A DNA stretch of 35,436 nt. It comes from an uncultured Oscillibacter sp. Lineage in GTDB: Bacteria; Bacillota; Clostridia; Oscillospirales; Oscillospiraceae. Location of the stretch: the NCBI GenBank assembly GCA_905200545.1, contig CAJKKQ010000025.1, positions 1 to 35,436 on the forward strand. The letters run 5' to 3'. The notes beneath the pieces are model-generated. The model was given only the letters and a program-made list of their open reading frames with translations, made no database searches and had not been told where the DNA came from. Position numbers and translations under genes: made by a program. Each line of letters opens with the position of its first letter. Positions within the stretch are counted from its first letter, which is position 1. Of the stretch, positions 1 to 8,103 are shown one piece after another.

Positions 1-78
1 ACCACCGCCTGCGCCGACGGCGCATGCGCCGCTCTGGCCGCCTGCCGCTGGTGCGAAGCCCTGGCCGCCAAAACCTGA
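1..78 (+). CDS. C-terminal fragment of an unknown protein
   Basis: Frame 1 is open from the window edge to a TGA at 76-78 and encodes an Ala/Cys-rich tail of 25 residues ending in ALAAKT. A strong terminator follows within 25 bp, which supports a real gene end. The protein cannot be identified from this fragment. Confidence 0.5.
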   Translation, partial: TTACADGACAALAACRWCEALAAKT

Positions 79-102
79 TTTTTCTTTCTCTGATCCACAG
101 CA

Positions 103-138
103 GCGCCGTCCGGAGGCTTCTCCGGACGGCGCTTTTTT
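103..138 (+). terminator. Rho-independent terminator
   Basis: A perfect 13-bp GC-rich stem (103-115 with 120-132) has a GCTT loop and is followed by six T. It closes the upstream gene and insulates the busR-like operon. Confidence 0.9.
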
Positions 139-271
139 CCTTCTGCCTGCCCCTCTCCGGACAGCAGGGCATTTCTTTAGAAAGTTGCATATTTCTTTAC
201 TAAACCACCTTTTTCTTGGAATATTCTCAGGAAATAAATTGCCGTTAACAAAATTTTAACTGACACACCTA

Positions 272-300
272 TTTACTTTTTAAAGTTGGCAGTATATAAT
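272..300 (+). promoter_or_regulatory. Promoter of the busR-opuC operon
   Basis: TTTACT (272-277) is separated by 17 bp from a perfect TATAAT (295-300), about 40 bp before the busR-like start. The surrounding DNA is AT-rich, unlike the flanking genes. Confidence 0.75.
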
Positions 301-306
301 GGCAAC
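285..306. promoter_or_regulatory. Imperfect palindrome over the -10 box, candidate operator
   Basis: A 22-bp near-palindrome has outer arms GTTG and CAAC and matches its reverse complement at 18 of 22 positions. It covers the whole -10 hexamer, so a bound protein would block polymerase. A shorter inverted repeat (GTTAA-N7-TTAAC, 244-260) lies just upstream. BusR autorepression is an inference from position only. Confidence 0.45.
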
Positions 307-340
307 ATTGATACATAGCTTGAGAAGGTGAAATCGTCCC

Positions 341-970
341 ATGAAGCAAACGGTGGTTTCCTCGCAATATCTGGTCATCGCCCTGGATCTGGCCACCCGC
401 ATCGCCAAGGGCGAACTGGCAGAGGGCGCCCGGATCTATGGCCGCTCCGTGATGGCGTCGGAGTACAACGTCTCGCCGGAGACCATCCGCCGGGCCCTGC
501 GGCTGCTGGCGGATATGAAGGTGGTGGAGGTGAAGCCTCAGAGCGGGGCCGTAGTCCTCTCCGCCGACAACGCCCGGCGGTACATAGAAAACTTCGCCCA
601 GGACAGCGACGCCAGATCTCTGTACAAGCATATCCGGTCTCTGCTGCATCAGAGCGGGGAGCTGAACCGCCAGCTGGAGGAGGCTGTCACCGCCCTGGTA
701 AAGGGCCGGGATACCTTTTCCGCCGCCGCCGAACCCTTTCCCAACTACGAGGTGCGGGTTCCGGAGGACTCTCCTCTCATCGGCAAGAACATCGGGGAGC
801 TGAAATTCTGGCAGTCCACCGGAGGCACCATCGTGGCCATCCGCCGGAGCCAGACCGTGATCCTCTCCCCGGGCCCTTACGCAGAGCTGTATGCCGGAGA
901 CGTCATCGTACTGGTGGGCAGCCCTGCCGCCGCGGAAGCCGCCCATCATCTGATACACGCAAAGGAGTGA
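341..970 (+). CDS. busR: BusR-like GntR/RCK_C transcriptional regulator
   Basis: The 209-residue protein has an N-terminal GntR winged helix-turn-helix (about 1-75, with SPETIRRALRLL as recognition region), a helical linker (about 85-125) and a C-terminal RCK_C/TrkA-C domain (about 125-205). This architecture and length match BusR of lactic acid bacteria and streptococci, a c-di-AMP-responsive repressor of the betaine transporter. Here it lies 9 bp upstream of an OpuC-type transporter, which fits the same job: limiting compatible-solute uptake when c-di-AMP is high. The ATG at 341 has a GAAGGTG-type ribosome binding site about 10 nt upstream. c-di-AMP binding is inferred from the family and was not shown here. 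Confidence 0.82.
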   Translation: MKQTVVSSQYLVIALDLATRIAKGELAEGARIYGRSVMASEYNVSPETIRRALRLLADMKVVEVKPQSGAVVLSADNARRYIENFAQDSDARSLYKHIRSLLHQSGELNRQLEEAVTALVKGRDTFSAAAEPFPNYEVRVPEDSPLIGKNIGELKFWQSTGGTIVAIRRSQTVILSPGPYAELYAGDVIVLVGSPAAAEAAHHLIHAKE

Positions 971-979
971 ACCAAGGAC

Positions 980-2092
980 ATGATCCAGTTTGAACATGTG
1001 TGCAAGACCTACGGTAAGACCCCGATCCTCAAAGACCTGAACTTTACCATTCCCGACGGGCAGTTTGTGGTTCTCATCGGTCCCTCCGGCTGCGGAAAGA
1101 CCACCACCCTGAAAACCATCAACCGCCTCATCGATATCGACTCCGGCACCATCTCCATTGACGGCAAGGACATCCACTCCCAGGACAAGGTGGAGCTGCG
1201 CCGCCACATCGGCTATGTGATCCAGCAGATCGGCCTGTTCCCCAACATGACCGTGGCCCAGAACATCTGCGTGGTGCCCCGGCTTTTGAAGTACGACAAG
1301 AAAAAGCAGGAGGATATCGTACAGAATCTTCTGAAGATGGTGGGCATGGAAAGCCAGGCGGGCAAGTATCCCTCCGAGCTCTCCGGCGGCCAGCAGCAGC
1401 GCATCGGCGTGCTGCGTGCCCTGGCGGCCTCTCCCCCCATCGTGCTGATGGATGAGCCCTTCTCCGCCCTGGATCCCATGACCCGGGAGACCCTCCAGGA
1501 CGAGGTGAAGAACATCCAGCAAAAGCTGGGCAAGACCATCGTCTTCGTCAGCCACGACATGGGCGAGGCGCTGAAACTGGCGGACACCATCATCTTCATG
1601 GAAAGCGGACAAGTGGTGCAGATGGCCTCCCCCGAGGAGATGCTGGAGCACCCTGCCAACGACCTGGTGCGCAACTTCCTGGGCAAGCACACTCCCGAAT
1701 CCTCCGCCCCCTCCAAGGTGGAACACTTCATGCGCACCAACATTCTCACCGTCAAGCGGAACCGTGGCGTGCTGGAGTGCGCCGAGCGCATGGCCCGGGG
1801 CAGCGTGGATACCCTCCTGGTCACCGACGAGGCGGGCCGCTACGCCGGCACCGTCACCATCGGCGACATCCGCCACTGGGGCCGTGAGCTCACCACCATC
1901 GAACCCCTGGTGCGCCAGACCGCCCGGACCGCCCGGGTGGGCGACGAGGCCAAGGAGAGCTTTGACTATCTGCTGGACTCCGGCGCCAACTACGTGGTGG
2001 TCCTCAACGAGGACGACACCATCGCCGGCATCGTCACCAAGACCAGCGTTGCCCGCTCTGTGGCGGAGAACCTCTGGGGGGATGCCAAATGA
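980..2092 (+). CDS. opuCA: Osmoprotectant ABC transporter ATPase with CBS domains (OpuCA/ProV type)
   Basis: The 370-residue nucleotide-binding subunit shows Walker A GPSGCGKT (34-41), signature LSGGQQQR, Walker B IVLMDEPF and a switch histidine in FVSHD. The C-terminal 120 residues form two CBS motifs, as in OpuCA and OpuA, where this region senses ionic strength or c-di-AMP. It powers uptake of glycine betaine, carnitine, choline or similar solutes at the membrane. The stop overlaps the start of the next permease (ATGA), showing tight translational coupling. Confidence 0.92.
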   Translation: MIQFEHVCKTYGKTPILKDLNFTIPDGQFVVLIGPSGCGKTTTLKTINRLIDIDSGTISIDGKDIHSQDKVELRRHIGYVIQQIGLFPNMTVAQNICVVPRLLKYDKKKQEDIVQNLLKMVGMESQAGKYPSELSGGQQQRIGVLRALAASPPIVLMDEPFSALDPMTRETLQDEVKNIQQKLGKTIVFVSHDMGEALKLADTIIFMESGQVVQMASPEEMLEHPANDLVRNFLGKHTPESSAPSKVEHFMRTNILTVKRNRGVLECAERMARGSVDTLLVTDEAGRYAGTVTIGDIRHWGRELTTIEPLVRQTARTARVGDEAKESFDYLLDSGANYVVVLNEDDTIAGIVTKTSVARSVAENLWGDAK

Positions 2093-2745
2093 TGGAGACT
2101 TTGCGCACCCTCTTCCGGGACTACGGCGCCGAGCTGGTGACAGCCATCGGGCAGCACACCGTCTACGTGCTCATCTCGGTGGCCATCGGCTTTGTGGTGG
2201 GACTGCTGGCGGGCATTCTGCTCTCCCGGATCCCCCGCCGGCTCTCCGGGGTAATCATCCCGGTACTCTCCATTTTCCAGACCATTCCCGGCCTGGTGTT
2301 CATCGGCGTGCTCTTTATCTGCTGGGGCAACATCTATCCCACCGTCATTGTGGCCCTGAGCGTCTACGCCATGTTCCCGGTGCTGAAAAATACCTACACC
2401 GGCATCCTGGGGGTGGAAGGCAAGTACATCGAAGCTGCCAAAGGCTGCGGCATGTCCTCTTTGCAGGCGCTGGTGAAGGTGGAGCTGCCCCTGGCCATGC
2501 CCACTATCGTGGCCGGTCTCCGCATGGCCGCCATCTACACCGTCTCCTGGGCGGTGCTGGCCTCCATGATCGGACTGGGGGGGCTGGGCAACTTCGTCTA
2601 CCGGGGCACCTCCTCCAATAACAACACCCTGATTTTGCTGGGCGCCATCCCGGCGGCCATTCTGGCCATCCTCTTCGGCGCCGTCATCGACCTGCTGCAA
2701 AAGAAGGTCACACCCAGAGGGCTGGTGAAGGAGGTGGGCAGATGA
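2089..2745 (+). CDS. opuCB: Osmoprotectant ABC transporter permease (OpuCB type)
   Basis: This 218-residue integral membrane protein has five to six hydrophobic segments and the EAA-type cytoplasmic loop that contacts the ATPase (EAAKGCGMSSLQALVKVELP, about 120-139). Length and layout match OpuCB/OpuCD permeases. It overlaps its neighbours by 4 nt on both sides. With the next gene it would form the two-permease pore. The substrate cannot be read from sequence. Confidence 0.9.
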   Translation: MMETLRTLFRDYGAELVTAIGQHTVYVLISVAIGFVVGLLAGILLSRIPRRLSGVIIPVLSIFQTIPGLVFIGVLFICWGNIYPTVIVALSVYAMFPVLKNTYTGILGVEGKYIEAAKGCGMSSLQALVKVELPLAMPTIVAGLRMAAIYTVSWAVLASMIGLGGLGNFVYRGTSSNNNTLILLGAIPAAILAILFGAVIDLLQKKVTPRGLVKEVGR

Positions 2746-4244
2746 GCTGGGACGTTATCTTTGAACACCTCTTCATCGTACTGGCTGCCAGCATTTTGTC
2801 CATCGCCGTGGGACTTCCTTTGGGCATCTGGGCCTATGTGTCCCGCCGGGCCCGGCCGGTGATCCTCCGAGTCGTGGACCTGCTGCAGACCATCCCCTCC
2901 CTGGCCCTTTTGGGCATCATCATGGTGGTGCTGGATCCCGGCAAGCTGACGGTCATCATCGGCATCACCCTCTATTCCCTGCTGCCCATCGTCCGCAACA
3001 CCTGCCTGGGCCTCCAGGAGGTGGATCCCGGCGTCAAGGAAGCGGCCCGGGGCATGGGCATGAGCAAGCCCTACCGGATCTTGATGGTGGAGTTTCCCCT
3101 GGCCTTCCCCACGGTCTTCACCGGCATCCGCATCGCCGTGGTGAACGCCATCGGCACCGCCGTGTTCGCAGCTTTTGTAGGCGGCGGAGGCTTGGGCGGT
3201 GTCATCACCCAGGCCATCCGTATCTCCGACATGGGCATGATCGCCGCAGCTACCGGCGTCCTCATGGTCATCGCCGTGGTGCTGGATCTCATCATGAGCT
3301 GGTTTGAAGGGCAGATGCGCAAGTCCCGGGGCGGTTCCAAGAAGATGTGGATCCCCGTGGCGGCCATTCTGGTGGCTTTCTGCCTGCTGCTGCCCTATGG
3401 CCGGGGCTCTACCGGCGACATCATGCTCTATGACGGCGACTACTCCGAGACCCAGCTGATGCACCACATGGTGAAGATGCTGGTAGAGGATCAGACAGAT
3501 CTCACCGTCACCATCCAGGACCAGATGTCCCAGGTGAACAACTGGAACGCCCTGAAGGACGACGGCCACACCTGCGACCTCATGATCTCCTACGACGGCA
3601 CCCTGCTGACCACCTTCTTCCACCAGGACACCCCGGACGTGCCGGAAGGCATGACCATCTACGACTATGTCAAGGAAAAGGCTCTGGAGGACTACGACCT
3701 CCACGTGCTGGGAAAGCTGGGCTTTGAGAACACCTACGCCATCGGCGTGCCGGAGGCGTTGGCGGAGGAATATGATCTGGAGACCATCAGCGACCTCATT
3801 CCCATTGCGGATCAGCTGACTTTCGGCGCCGAACAGGAGTTCTTTACCCTGGAAGGCAGCATGAAGTACAACCCCTTCGTGGAATATTACGGGCTGAACT
3901 TCAAGGACTACAACCCCGTGGACATGGGCCTCAAGTATGCCGCCATTGAAAATGGGAGCTTCGACGTGGCGGTGGTCTACACCACCGACGGCCTTAACCG
4001 CAAGGTGGGATTGAAGGTCCTGGAAGACGACAAGAGCTTCTTCCCCGACTACTATGGCATTTTCGTGGTGCGGGGAGACATTCTGGAGCAGTATCCGGAG
4101 CTGGAGGGCATTTTGGAACAGCTCACCGGAAAGATCTCCACCGACCAGATGGCGGAGCTGACCTACCAGGTGGACGTGCTGGGCCGCACTGTGGACGAGG
4201 TGGCCCAGGAGTTCCTGGTGAGCCAGGGATTGCTGAGCGCGTAA
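2742..4244 (+). CDS. Permease fused to substrate-binding domain (OpuCD-OpuCC type)
   Basis: The 500-residue protein carries a second permease domain (about 1-205, EAA loop KEAARGMGMSKPYRI) followed by a transmembrane segment (about 205-225) and an OpuAC/OpuC-type solute-binding domain (about 225-500). Such permease-binding-protein fusions are known for OpuA, BusAB and the ergothioneine transporter EgtU. The binding domain is thus tethered at the outer face and no separate lipoprotein is needed. Unlike EgtU systems, a second free-standing permease is present. Quaternary ammonium compounds are the likely substrates, but ergothioneine or another betaine-like solute cannot be excluded. Confidence 0.88.
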   Translation: MSWDVIFEHLFIVLAASILSIAVGLPLGIWAYVSRRARPVILRVVDLLQTIPSLALLGIIMVVLDPGKLTVIIGITLYSLLPIVRNTCLGLQEVDPGVKEAARGMGMSKPYRILMVEFPLAFPTVFTGIRIAVVNAIGTAVFAAFVGGGGLGGVITQAIRISDMGMIAAATGVLMVIAVVLDLIMSWFEGQMRKSRGGSKKMWIPVAAILVAFCLLLPYGRGSTGDIMLYDGDYSETQLMHHMVKMLVEDQTDLTVTIQDQMSQVNNWNALKDDGHTCDLMISYDGTLLTTFFHQDTPDVPEGMTIYDYVKEKALEDYDLHVLGKLGFENTYAIGVPEALAEEYDLETISDLIPIADQLTFGAEQEFFTLEGSMKYNPFVEYYGLNFKDYNPVDMGLKYAAIENGSFDVAVVYTTDGLNRKVGLKVLEDDKSFFPDYYGIFVVRGDILEQYPELEGILEQLTGKISTDQMAELTYQVDVLGRTVDEVAQEFLVSQGLLSA

Positions 4245-4258
4245 AAGAATGCTACCAT

Positions 4259-4292
4259 GGTTTCCGGGGGAAATTCCCCCGGAAACCTTTTT
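4259..4292 (+). terminator. Terminator of the busR-opuC operon
   Basis: A perfect 12-bp stem (4259-4270 with 4276-4287) has an AAATT loop and a T-run starting at 4288, 15 bp after the fused permease stop. Confidence 0.92.
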
Positions 4293-4364
4293 CTTTTGCG
4301 AAACCTCCGGTGCTTTTTCCCGTCTTGATCCGTGAAGAGAGAACTATGAGAGGAGGCGGTTCCC

Positions 4365-4925
4365 ATGGAAGACAGCGACATCATCCAGCTATACTGGGAC
4401 CGGTCGGAGCGGGCCATTGCGGAGACCTCCGGCAAATACGGCTCCTTTCTCTGGCGCATCGCCTGGAACATCCTGAAAAGCCACGGCGACGCCGAGGAAT
4501 GCGTCAACGACACGTACCTTCGCACCTGGAACGCTATTCCCCCCGCCAGGCCCAGTGCCTTTCGGGCCTGGCTGGGGCGCATCACCCGGAACCTGAGTCT
4601 GGACCGCTGGAACCAGGAGCGGGCCCAGAAGCGGGGCGGCGATGAGACGGCGCTGCTGCTGGGGGAGCTGGAGAGCTGTGTCCCCTCCCCCCACCGGACG
4701 GAACAGCACCTGGAGGACCAGGCCCTGGCGGACCTCATCAGCGCCTTTTTGCGCACCCTGCCCCGGGAGAGCCGGGTGATCTTCCTGCGGCGCTACTGGT
4801 ACGGGGAGAGCCTGGAGGCCATTGCCGCGGGCCTGGGGTGCAGCGGCGGGAAGGTGAAGTCCTCCCTCTTCCGTACCCGGGGAAAACTCAAAGCCTATCT
4901 GGAAGAAGAGGGGGTGGCCCTATGA
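4365..4925 (+). CDS. ECF-family RNA polymerase sigma factor
   Basis: The 186-residue protein has sigma-70 region 2 (about 10-90, with DAEECVNDTYLRTWNAIPP typical of region 2.2-2.4) and region 4 (about 120-180, with the helix-turn-helix SLEAIAAGLGCSGGKVKSSL). It would direct polymerase to a small regulon after a signal at the envelope. AGGAGG lies 9 nt before the ATG at 4365. Its stop overlaps the next start (ATGA), pairing it with a membrane protein that is the obvious anti-sigma candidate. The signal and target promoters are unknown. Confidence 0.9.
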   Translation: MEDSDIIQLYWDRSERAIAETSGKYGSFLWRIAWNILKSHGDAEECVNDTYLRTWNAIPPARPSAFRAWLGRITRNLSLDRWNQERAQKRGGDETALLLGELESCVPSPHRTEQHLEDQALADLISAFLRTLPRESRVIFLRRYWYGESLEAIAAGLGCSGGKVKSSLFRTRGKLKAYLEEEGVAL

Positions 4926-6526
4926 AAGCACAGCGCCTTTTTCAGGTGCTGGGACTCATTGACGAGGAGCTGATCGATGAGGCATGGACCTACGCTCCCG
5001 CCGCCAGAAAGCCGTCCCGCACCCGGCAGGCCCCCTGGCTGCGGGGCGTAGCAGTGGCTGCCTGCTGTGTGCTGGTGTGCACCTTCGGCTTTTTCTATCT
5101 GGTGACCGGCGGCTTTCGGGGCATGGGCTCCGCTGCGCCGGAAACCGCCGCACCGGAAACCGCTGGAGACAGCGCTGATGCGGGGAGCGCCACAACCGAG
5201 GAAGCGGAGAGTAATTCCTCTGGCGGCTCAGCACCGAACTTTTTATCCTATTCCGGGCCGGTGCTGCCCCTCACCACGCTGGAAAGCGACACGGGGCTTA
5301 CAGCGGAGCGGGCGCTTACCTTCGACTTCACCCCCGGCACCTATGACGACGGTTCTCCCCGGCAGTGGGGCGCCCAAGTGACCGACCACTACGTGCTGAC
5401 CAATCCCACGGAGGCCGACGTGACCGTCACGGCTCTGTATCCCGTCAACGGCAGTCTGGCGGGCCTGTCCGTCCTGGCGCCGCAGGTGACGGTGGACGGC
5501 GCGGCAGCGGCGTATGAGGTGTATGCCGGCGGCTACGCGGGCACCTTCGGCGACGAAAACGACCGCGACGGCTCCACCCACAATCTGGCGGGACCGTACA
5601 GCTGGGAGGATTACGCCGCCCTGGTGTCGGATGAAGGCTATCTCACAGACGCTCTGGGAGATGGGCCGGACCTCTCCACACCAGTGATCGTATACCGCTT
5701 TTCCGACTTCTCCGCCCCCCACGAGACATACAGAGCCGCTACCCAGGCGGTGGAATTCACCATTGACGAAAGCACCACCACCATTCTCAGCTATGGGTTC
5801 AACGGCTTGTCCCTGGATGCACAAACCGGATGGCGGCGGTACGACTATTTTGTTCCGGACGGCATCCGGAAGGAATCGAACCTAAAAGTGCTGGTGGTTC
5901 TGGGAGAAGATATCAGCAGCTATACCCTTCAGGGCTACTCCAACGGCGCCTGCGAGACCGCCATCGATGGCGTGACCTGCACCGTCACCCGGCAGGAAAC
6001 CACCCTGGAAGACGTGCTGCAGGAGCTGTGCCGGACAGAGCTGGCACAGTACACGGACCAAACCCAGTGGCCGGAACTCTCCCAGCTGCCCCTGGAGCTG
6101 TACGTCAAGGCGGCGGCGGAGCTGCTGACGGAATACGGCCCCCTGTCTGATGCCCCCATGGACCGCTACATGGACGGACGGCTGGACGACCTGCTGAACG
6201 AAGCGCTGTTTATGGACCGGGTATTGTATCTGGCGGTGCCGGTGACGATCCCGGCAGGAGGCAGCACGGAGCTCTCCGTCACCTTCTGGAAAGAGCCCAG
6301 CTATGACTTTGCGGGCTCCGGCACCGGACGGGAGGGGCTCCAGGACTTCGGGGTTCTGACCACCGCCGGATCCAACCTGGACTTCTCCTCCCAGACTGCC
6401 GCCCTGGTGAACGGCAGCGGTGTGGAGATTTGGGAGGACGATTTCGGCCTTGTACCGGAGGGCGATGCGGTCTCTCTGGACCTGAGCCAGGCGTACTACC
6501 ATCTCACAGTACGTCCCGTGGAATAA
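4922..6526 (+). CDS. Membrane-anchored probable anti-sigma factor
   Basis: The 534-residue protein starts at the ATG overlapping the sigma factor stop. A longer upstream reading would have to run through the sigma gene. Residues 1-45 are cytoplasmic and basic, and one transmembrane helix follows (about 46-68, rich in V, C and F). An Ala/Glu/Ser/Thr-rich linker (about 70-105) leads to a large extracellular region of about 430 residues with no cysteine cluster. The topology (short inner segment, single helix, outer sensor) fits an anti-sigma factor that releases the ECF protein on an external cue. I do not recognise the outer domain. The role rests on topology and gene coupling, not on a named domain. 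Confidence 0.7.
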   Translation: MKAQRLFQVLGLIDEELIDEAWTYAPAARKPSRTRQAPWLRGVAVAACCVLVCTFGFFYLVTGGFRGMGSAAPETAAPETAGDSADAGSATTEEAESNSSGGSAPNFLSYSGPVLPLTTLESDTGLTAERALTFDFTPGTYDDGSPRQWGAQVTDHYVLTNPTEADVTVTALYPVNGSLAGLSVLAPQVTVDGAAAAYEVYAGGYAGTFGDENDRDGSTHNLAGPYSWEDYAALVSDEGYLTDALGDGPDLSTPVIVYRFSDFSAPHETYRAATQAVEFTIDESTTTILSYGFNGLSLDAQTGWRRYDYFVPDGIRKESNLKVLVVLGEDISSYTLQGYSNGACETAIDGVTCTVTRQETTLEDVLQELCRTELAQYTDQTQWPELSQLPLELYVKAAAELLTEYGPLSDAPMDRYMDGRLDDLLNEALFMDRVLYLAVPVTIPAGGSTELSVTFWKEPSYDFAGSGTGREGLQDFGVLTTAGSNLDFSSQTAALVNGSGVEIWEDDFGLVPEGDAVSLDLSQAYYHLTVRPVE

Positions 6527-6530
6527 GGAA

Positions 6531-6568
6531 AAAGAGCGCCTGCGGCTTGCAAGCCGCAGGCACTCTTT
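6531..6568. terminator. Bidirectional terminator between convergent genes
   Basis: The stem GCCTGCGGCTT with AAGCCGCAGGC is extended by AAAGAG/CTCTTT after one mismatch, giving A-runs and T-runs on both sides. It serves the anti-sigma gene on the plus strand and the RCC1 gene on the minus strand. Confidence 0.9.
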
Positions 6569-6577
6569 CCATTTATG

Positions 6578-7882
6578 TCACTGCTTCCGGCCCCGCAGCC
6601 AGGCAATGACAGCCAGGGCCGCTGCCGCAGTCGCCGGGAGCCAGGCTCCGGCAAGAGGGGATTCCGGAGCGGTATCGGGAACCGGTTCAGGTGAAGCCTC
6701 CGTTTGTTCCGTCTGGGGTGCAGCGCTCTCCGCATCCTCCAAGGCAGCAAGGGAGGCGGACTCCAGCACTGTGGGGGCCGGAGCTTCCGCCGCCCATGCC
6801 GGGGGATCGTTTGGCAGCAGCGCCTGATCCAGAATCTTTTCCGGCCGGTTGGGCGTCTGGTCCTGGTTCTCCTGCCAATCCAGCAGTCTGTAGGCCAGCG
6901 GCAGCTGCCAGCAAGATCCATCCTCCATCACCGCCATCACCCGGTCCGAACAGGCCGCGGCAATGGCCACCCCTTCTGTAATCTTTACAACCTCATTTTC
7001 ACACTCCGTCTCCAGGGCCGATGTGCGGACCAGCGGGTCCGACGAGTCCACCTTCCCCTCCCGCAAGATGGCGGGGCGGAACTGTCCCCAGGCCCAGAGG
7101 GTGCCGTCCGCCGTCACCGCCAAGCTGGGCGTGAACCAGTCCACCTGCTCCAGGAACTTCTCCGGCTGCCCCAGGAAATACCCCGCTTCGGCTGTCACAC
7201 GAGGCACCCGCCAGAGGCTGCCGTCCTCCCCCTGCACCAGGAGATACGCCCGGTCCCCAAAGCCGCTCCAACTCCGCACATCCGCCACATGTTCCATGAG
7301 CGGCCGTGTTGAGAGGGTATCTCCGTCGAACCCGAAATGAATCAGCGTCCCGTCCTCCAGCACCGCCATATCCCCCTCCAGCTGGGCTACATGGTCCAGC
7401 ACCTGTACGGGCCGGAAAAAGGGATCGTCCCGGTGTGCCTCCATCGATTCCCCGAACCGGGCTCCCCAGACCCATACGGTGCCGTCGGTGCACAGCGCTG
7501 TGCAGTTGGTATCGCCTATGGAGACTGCCGCCACATCCTCCAGAAGGCGGTAGGGCTCCCCCTCTCCGAAGGTCCGGCCCGCGTGGCCCCCCCAGCCCCA
7601 GAGGACACCGTCCGTATCAATGGCGGCAGCCATGACGAACCCCGCCGCCACATAGCGGGCATTCTCCAGCAGAAGATTGGCATCCTCTCTGGGCAGCGGG
7701 TCCTGGTCCGTAGGGCCAACCTCGCCATGGAAGCTGTCCCCCCAGGCATAGAGTTTTCCATTGGCGTCAATCACATAATAGGTATAACCACCTTCCGTCA
7801 CAGGCTGGATCTCCGGCTCCAGCGCCCGGACCGGCAGCGTCAGCAGCACCGCCGCCAGCAGCACTCCGGCAAATCTCTTCAT
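6578..7882 (-). CDS. Secreted or surface-anchored RCC1-repeat protein
   Basis: The 434-residue protein has a signal peptide (1-20, MKRFAGVLLAAVLLTLPVRA) and then repeated units built around G-L-W/Y-A-W-G motifs (for example GKLYAWGD, GVLWGWGG, GTVWVWGA, GTLWAWGQ), which mark RCC1/BLIP-II beta-propeller blades at about 30-345. A Pro/Glu/Ala-rich stalk (about 355-405) and a C-terminal hydrophobic helix with positive tail (about 410-434, ending RGRKQ) follow, so the protein is probably membrane-anchored facing out. Bacterial RCC1 propellers usually bind protein partners; none can be named here. It is convergent with the sigma/anti-sigma pair and may or may not belong with it. Confidence 0.8.
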   Translation of the reverse strand: MKRFAGVLLAAVLLTLPVRALEPEIQPVTEGGYTYYVIDANGKLYAWGDSFHGEVGPTDQDPLPREDANLLLENARYVAAGFVMAAAIDTDGVLWGWGGHAGRTFGEGEPYRLLEDVAAVSIGDTNCTALCTDGTVWVWGARFGESMEAHRDDPFFRPVQVLDHVAQLEGDMAVLEDGTLIHFGFDGDTLSTRPLMEHVADVRSWSGFGDRAYLLVQGEDGSLWRVPRVTAEAGYFLGQPEKFLEQVDWFTPSLAVTADGTLWAWGQFRPAILREGKVDSSDPLVRTSALETECENEVVKITEGVAIAAACSDRVMAVMEDGSCWQLPLAYRLLDWQENQDQTPNRPEKILDQALLPNDPPAWAAEAPAPTVLESASLAALEDAESAAPQTEQTEASPEPVPDTAPESPLAGAWLPATAAAALAVIAWLRGRKQ

Positions 7883-7988
7883 CTTTACCGCCGCCTCTCT
7901 CCAATGCCTTACAGGCTCTCATTTACCGCCATCATATCACAAATCTTCTCTCCCCTCAAGGAAGCGGAAAATTTTCTTCCCGATTCTG

Positions 7989-8017
7989 TGGACAAACGCG
8001 GGAGTTTGGCGTATACT
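7989..8017 (+). promoter_or_regulatory. Promoter of the adenine deaminase gene
   Basis: TGGACA (7989-7994) is separated by 17 bp from TATACT (8012-8017), leaving an untranslated leader of about 80 nt that contains an imperfect hairpin (8036-8074). Confidence 0.6.
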
Positions 8018-8103
8018 TGCACTAACATCAGGAGGCATCAGTTTGATTTATGGTTTCCATAAGCAAATTTGATGTCTTAAATTTTAACAGAAGGAGTGGT
8101 TCT

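Noticed and set aside
269..1876. Minus-strand open frame opposite busR and opuCA
   Set aside because: Composition typical of antisense to GC-rich coding DNA; no start signal.
8018..8103. Purine riboswitch before adenine deaminase
   Set aside because: The conserved core and two-loop layout of the class are not visible; only an imperfect hairpin is present.
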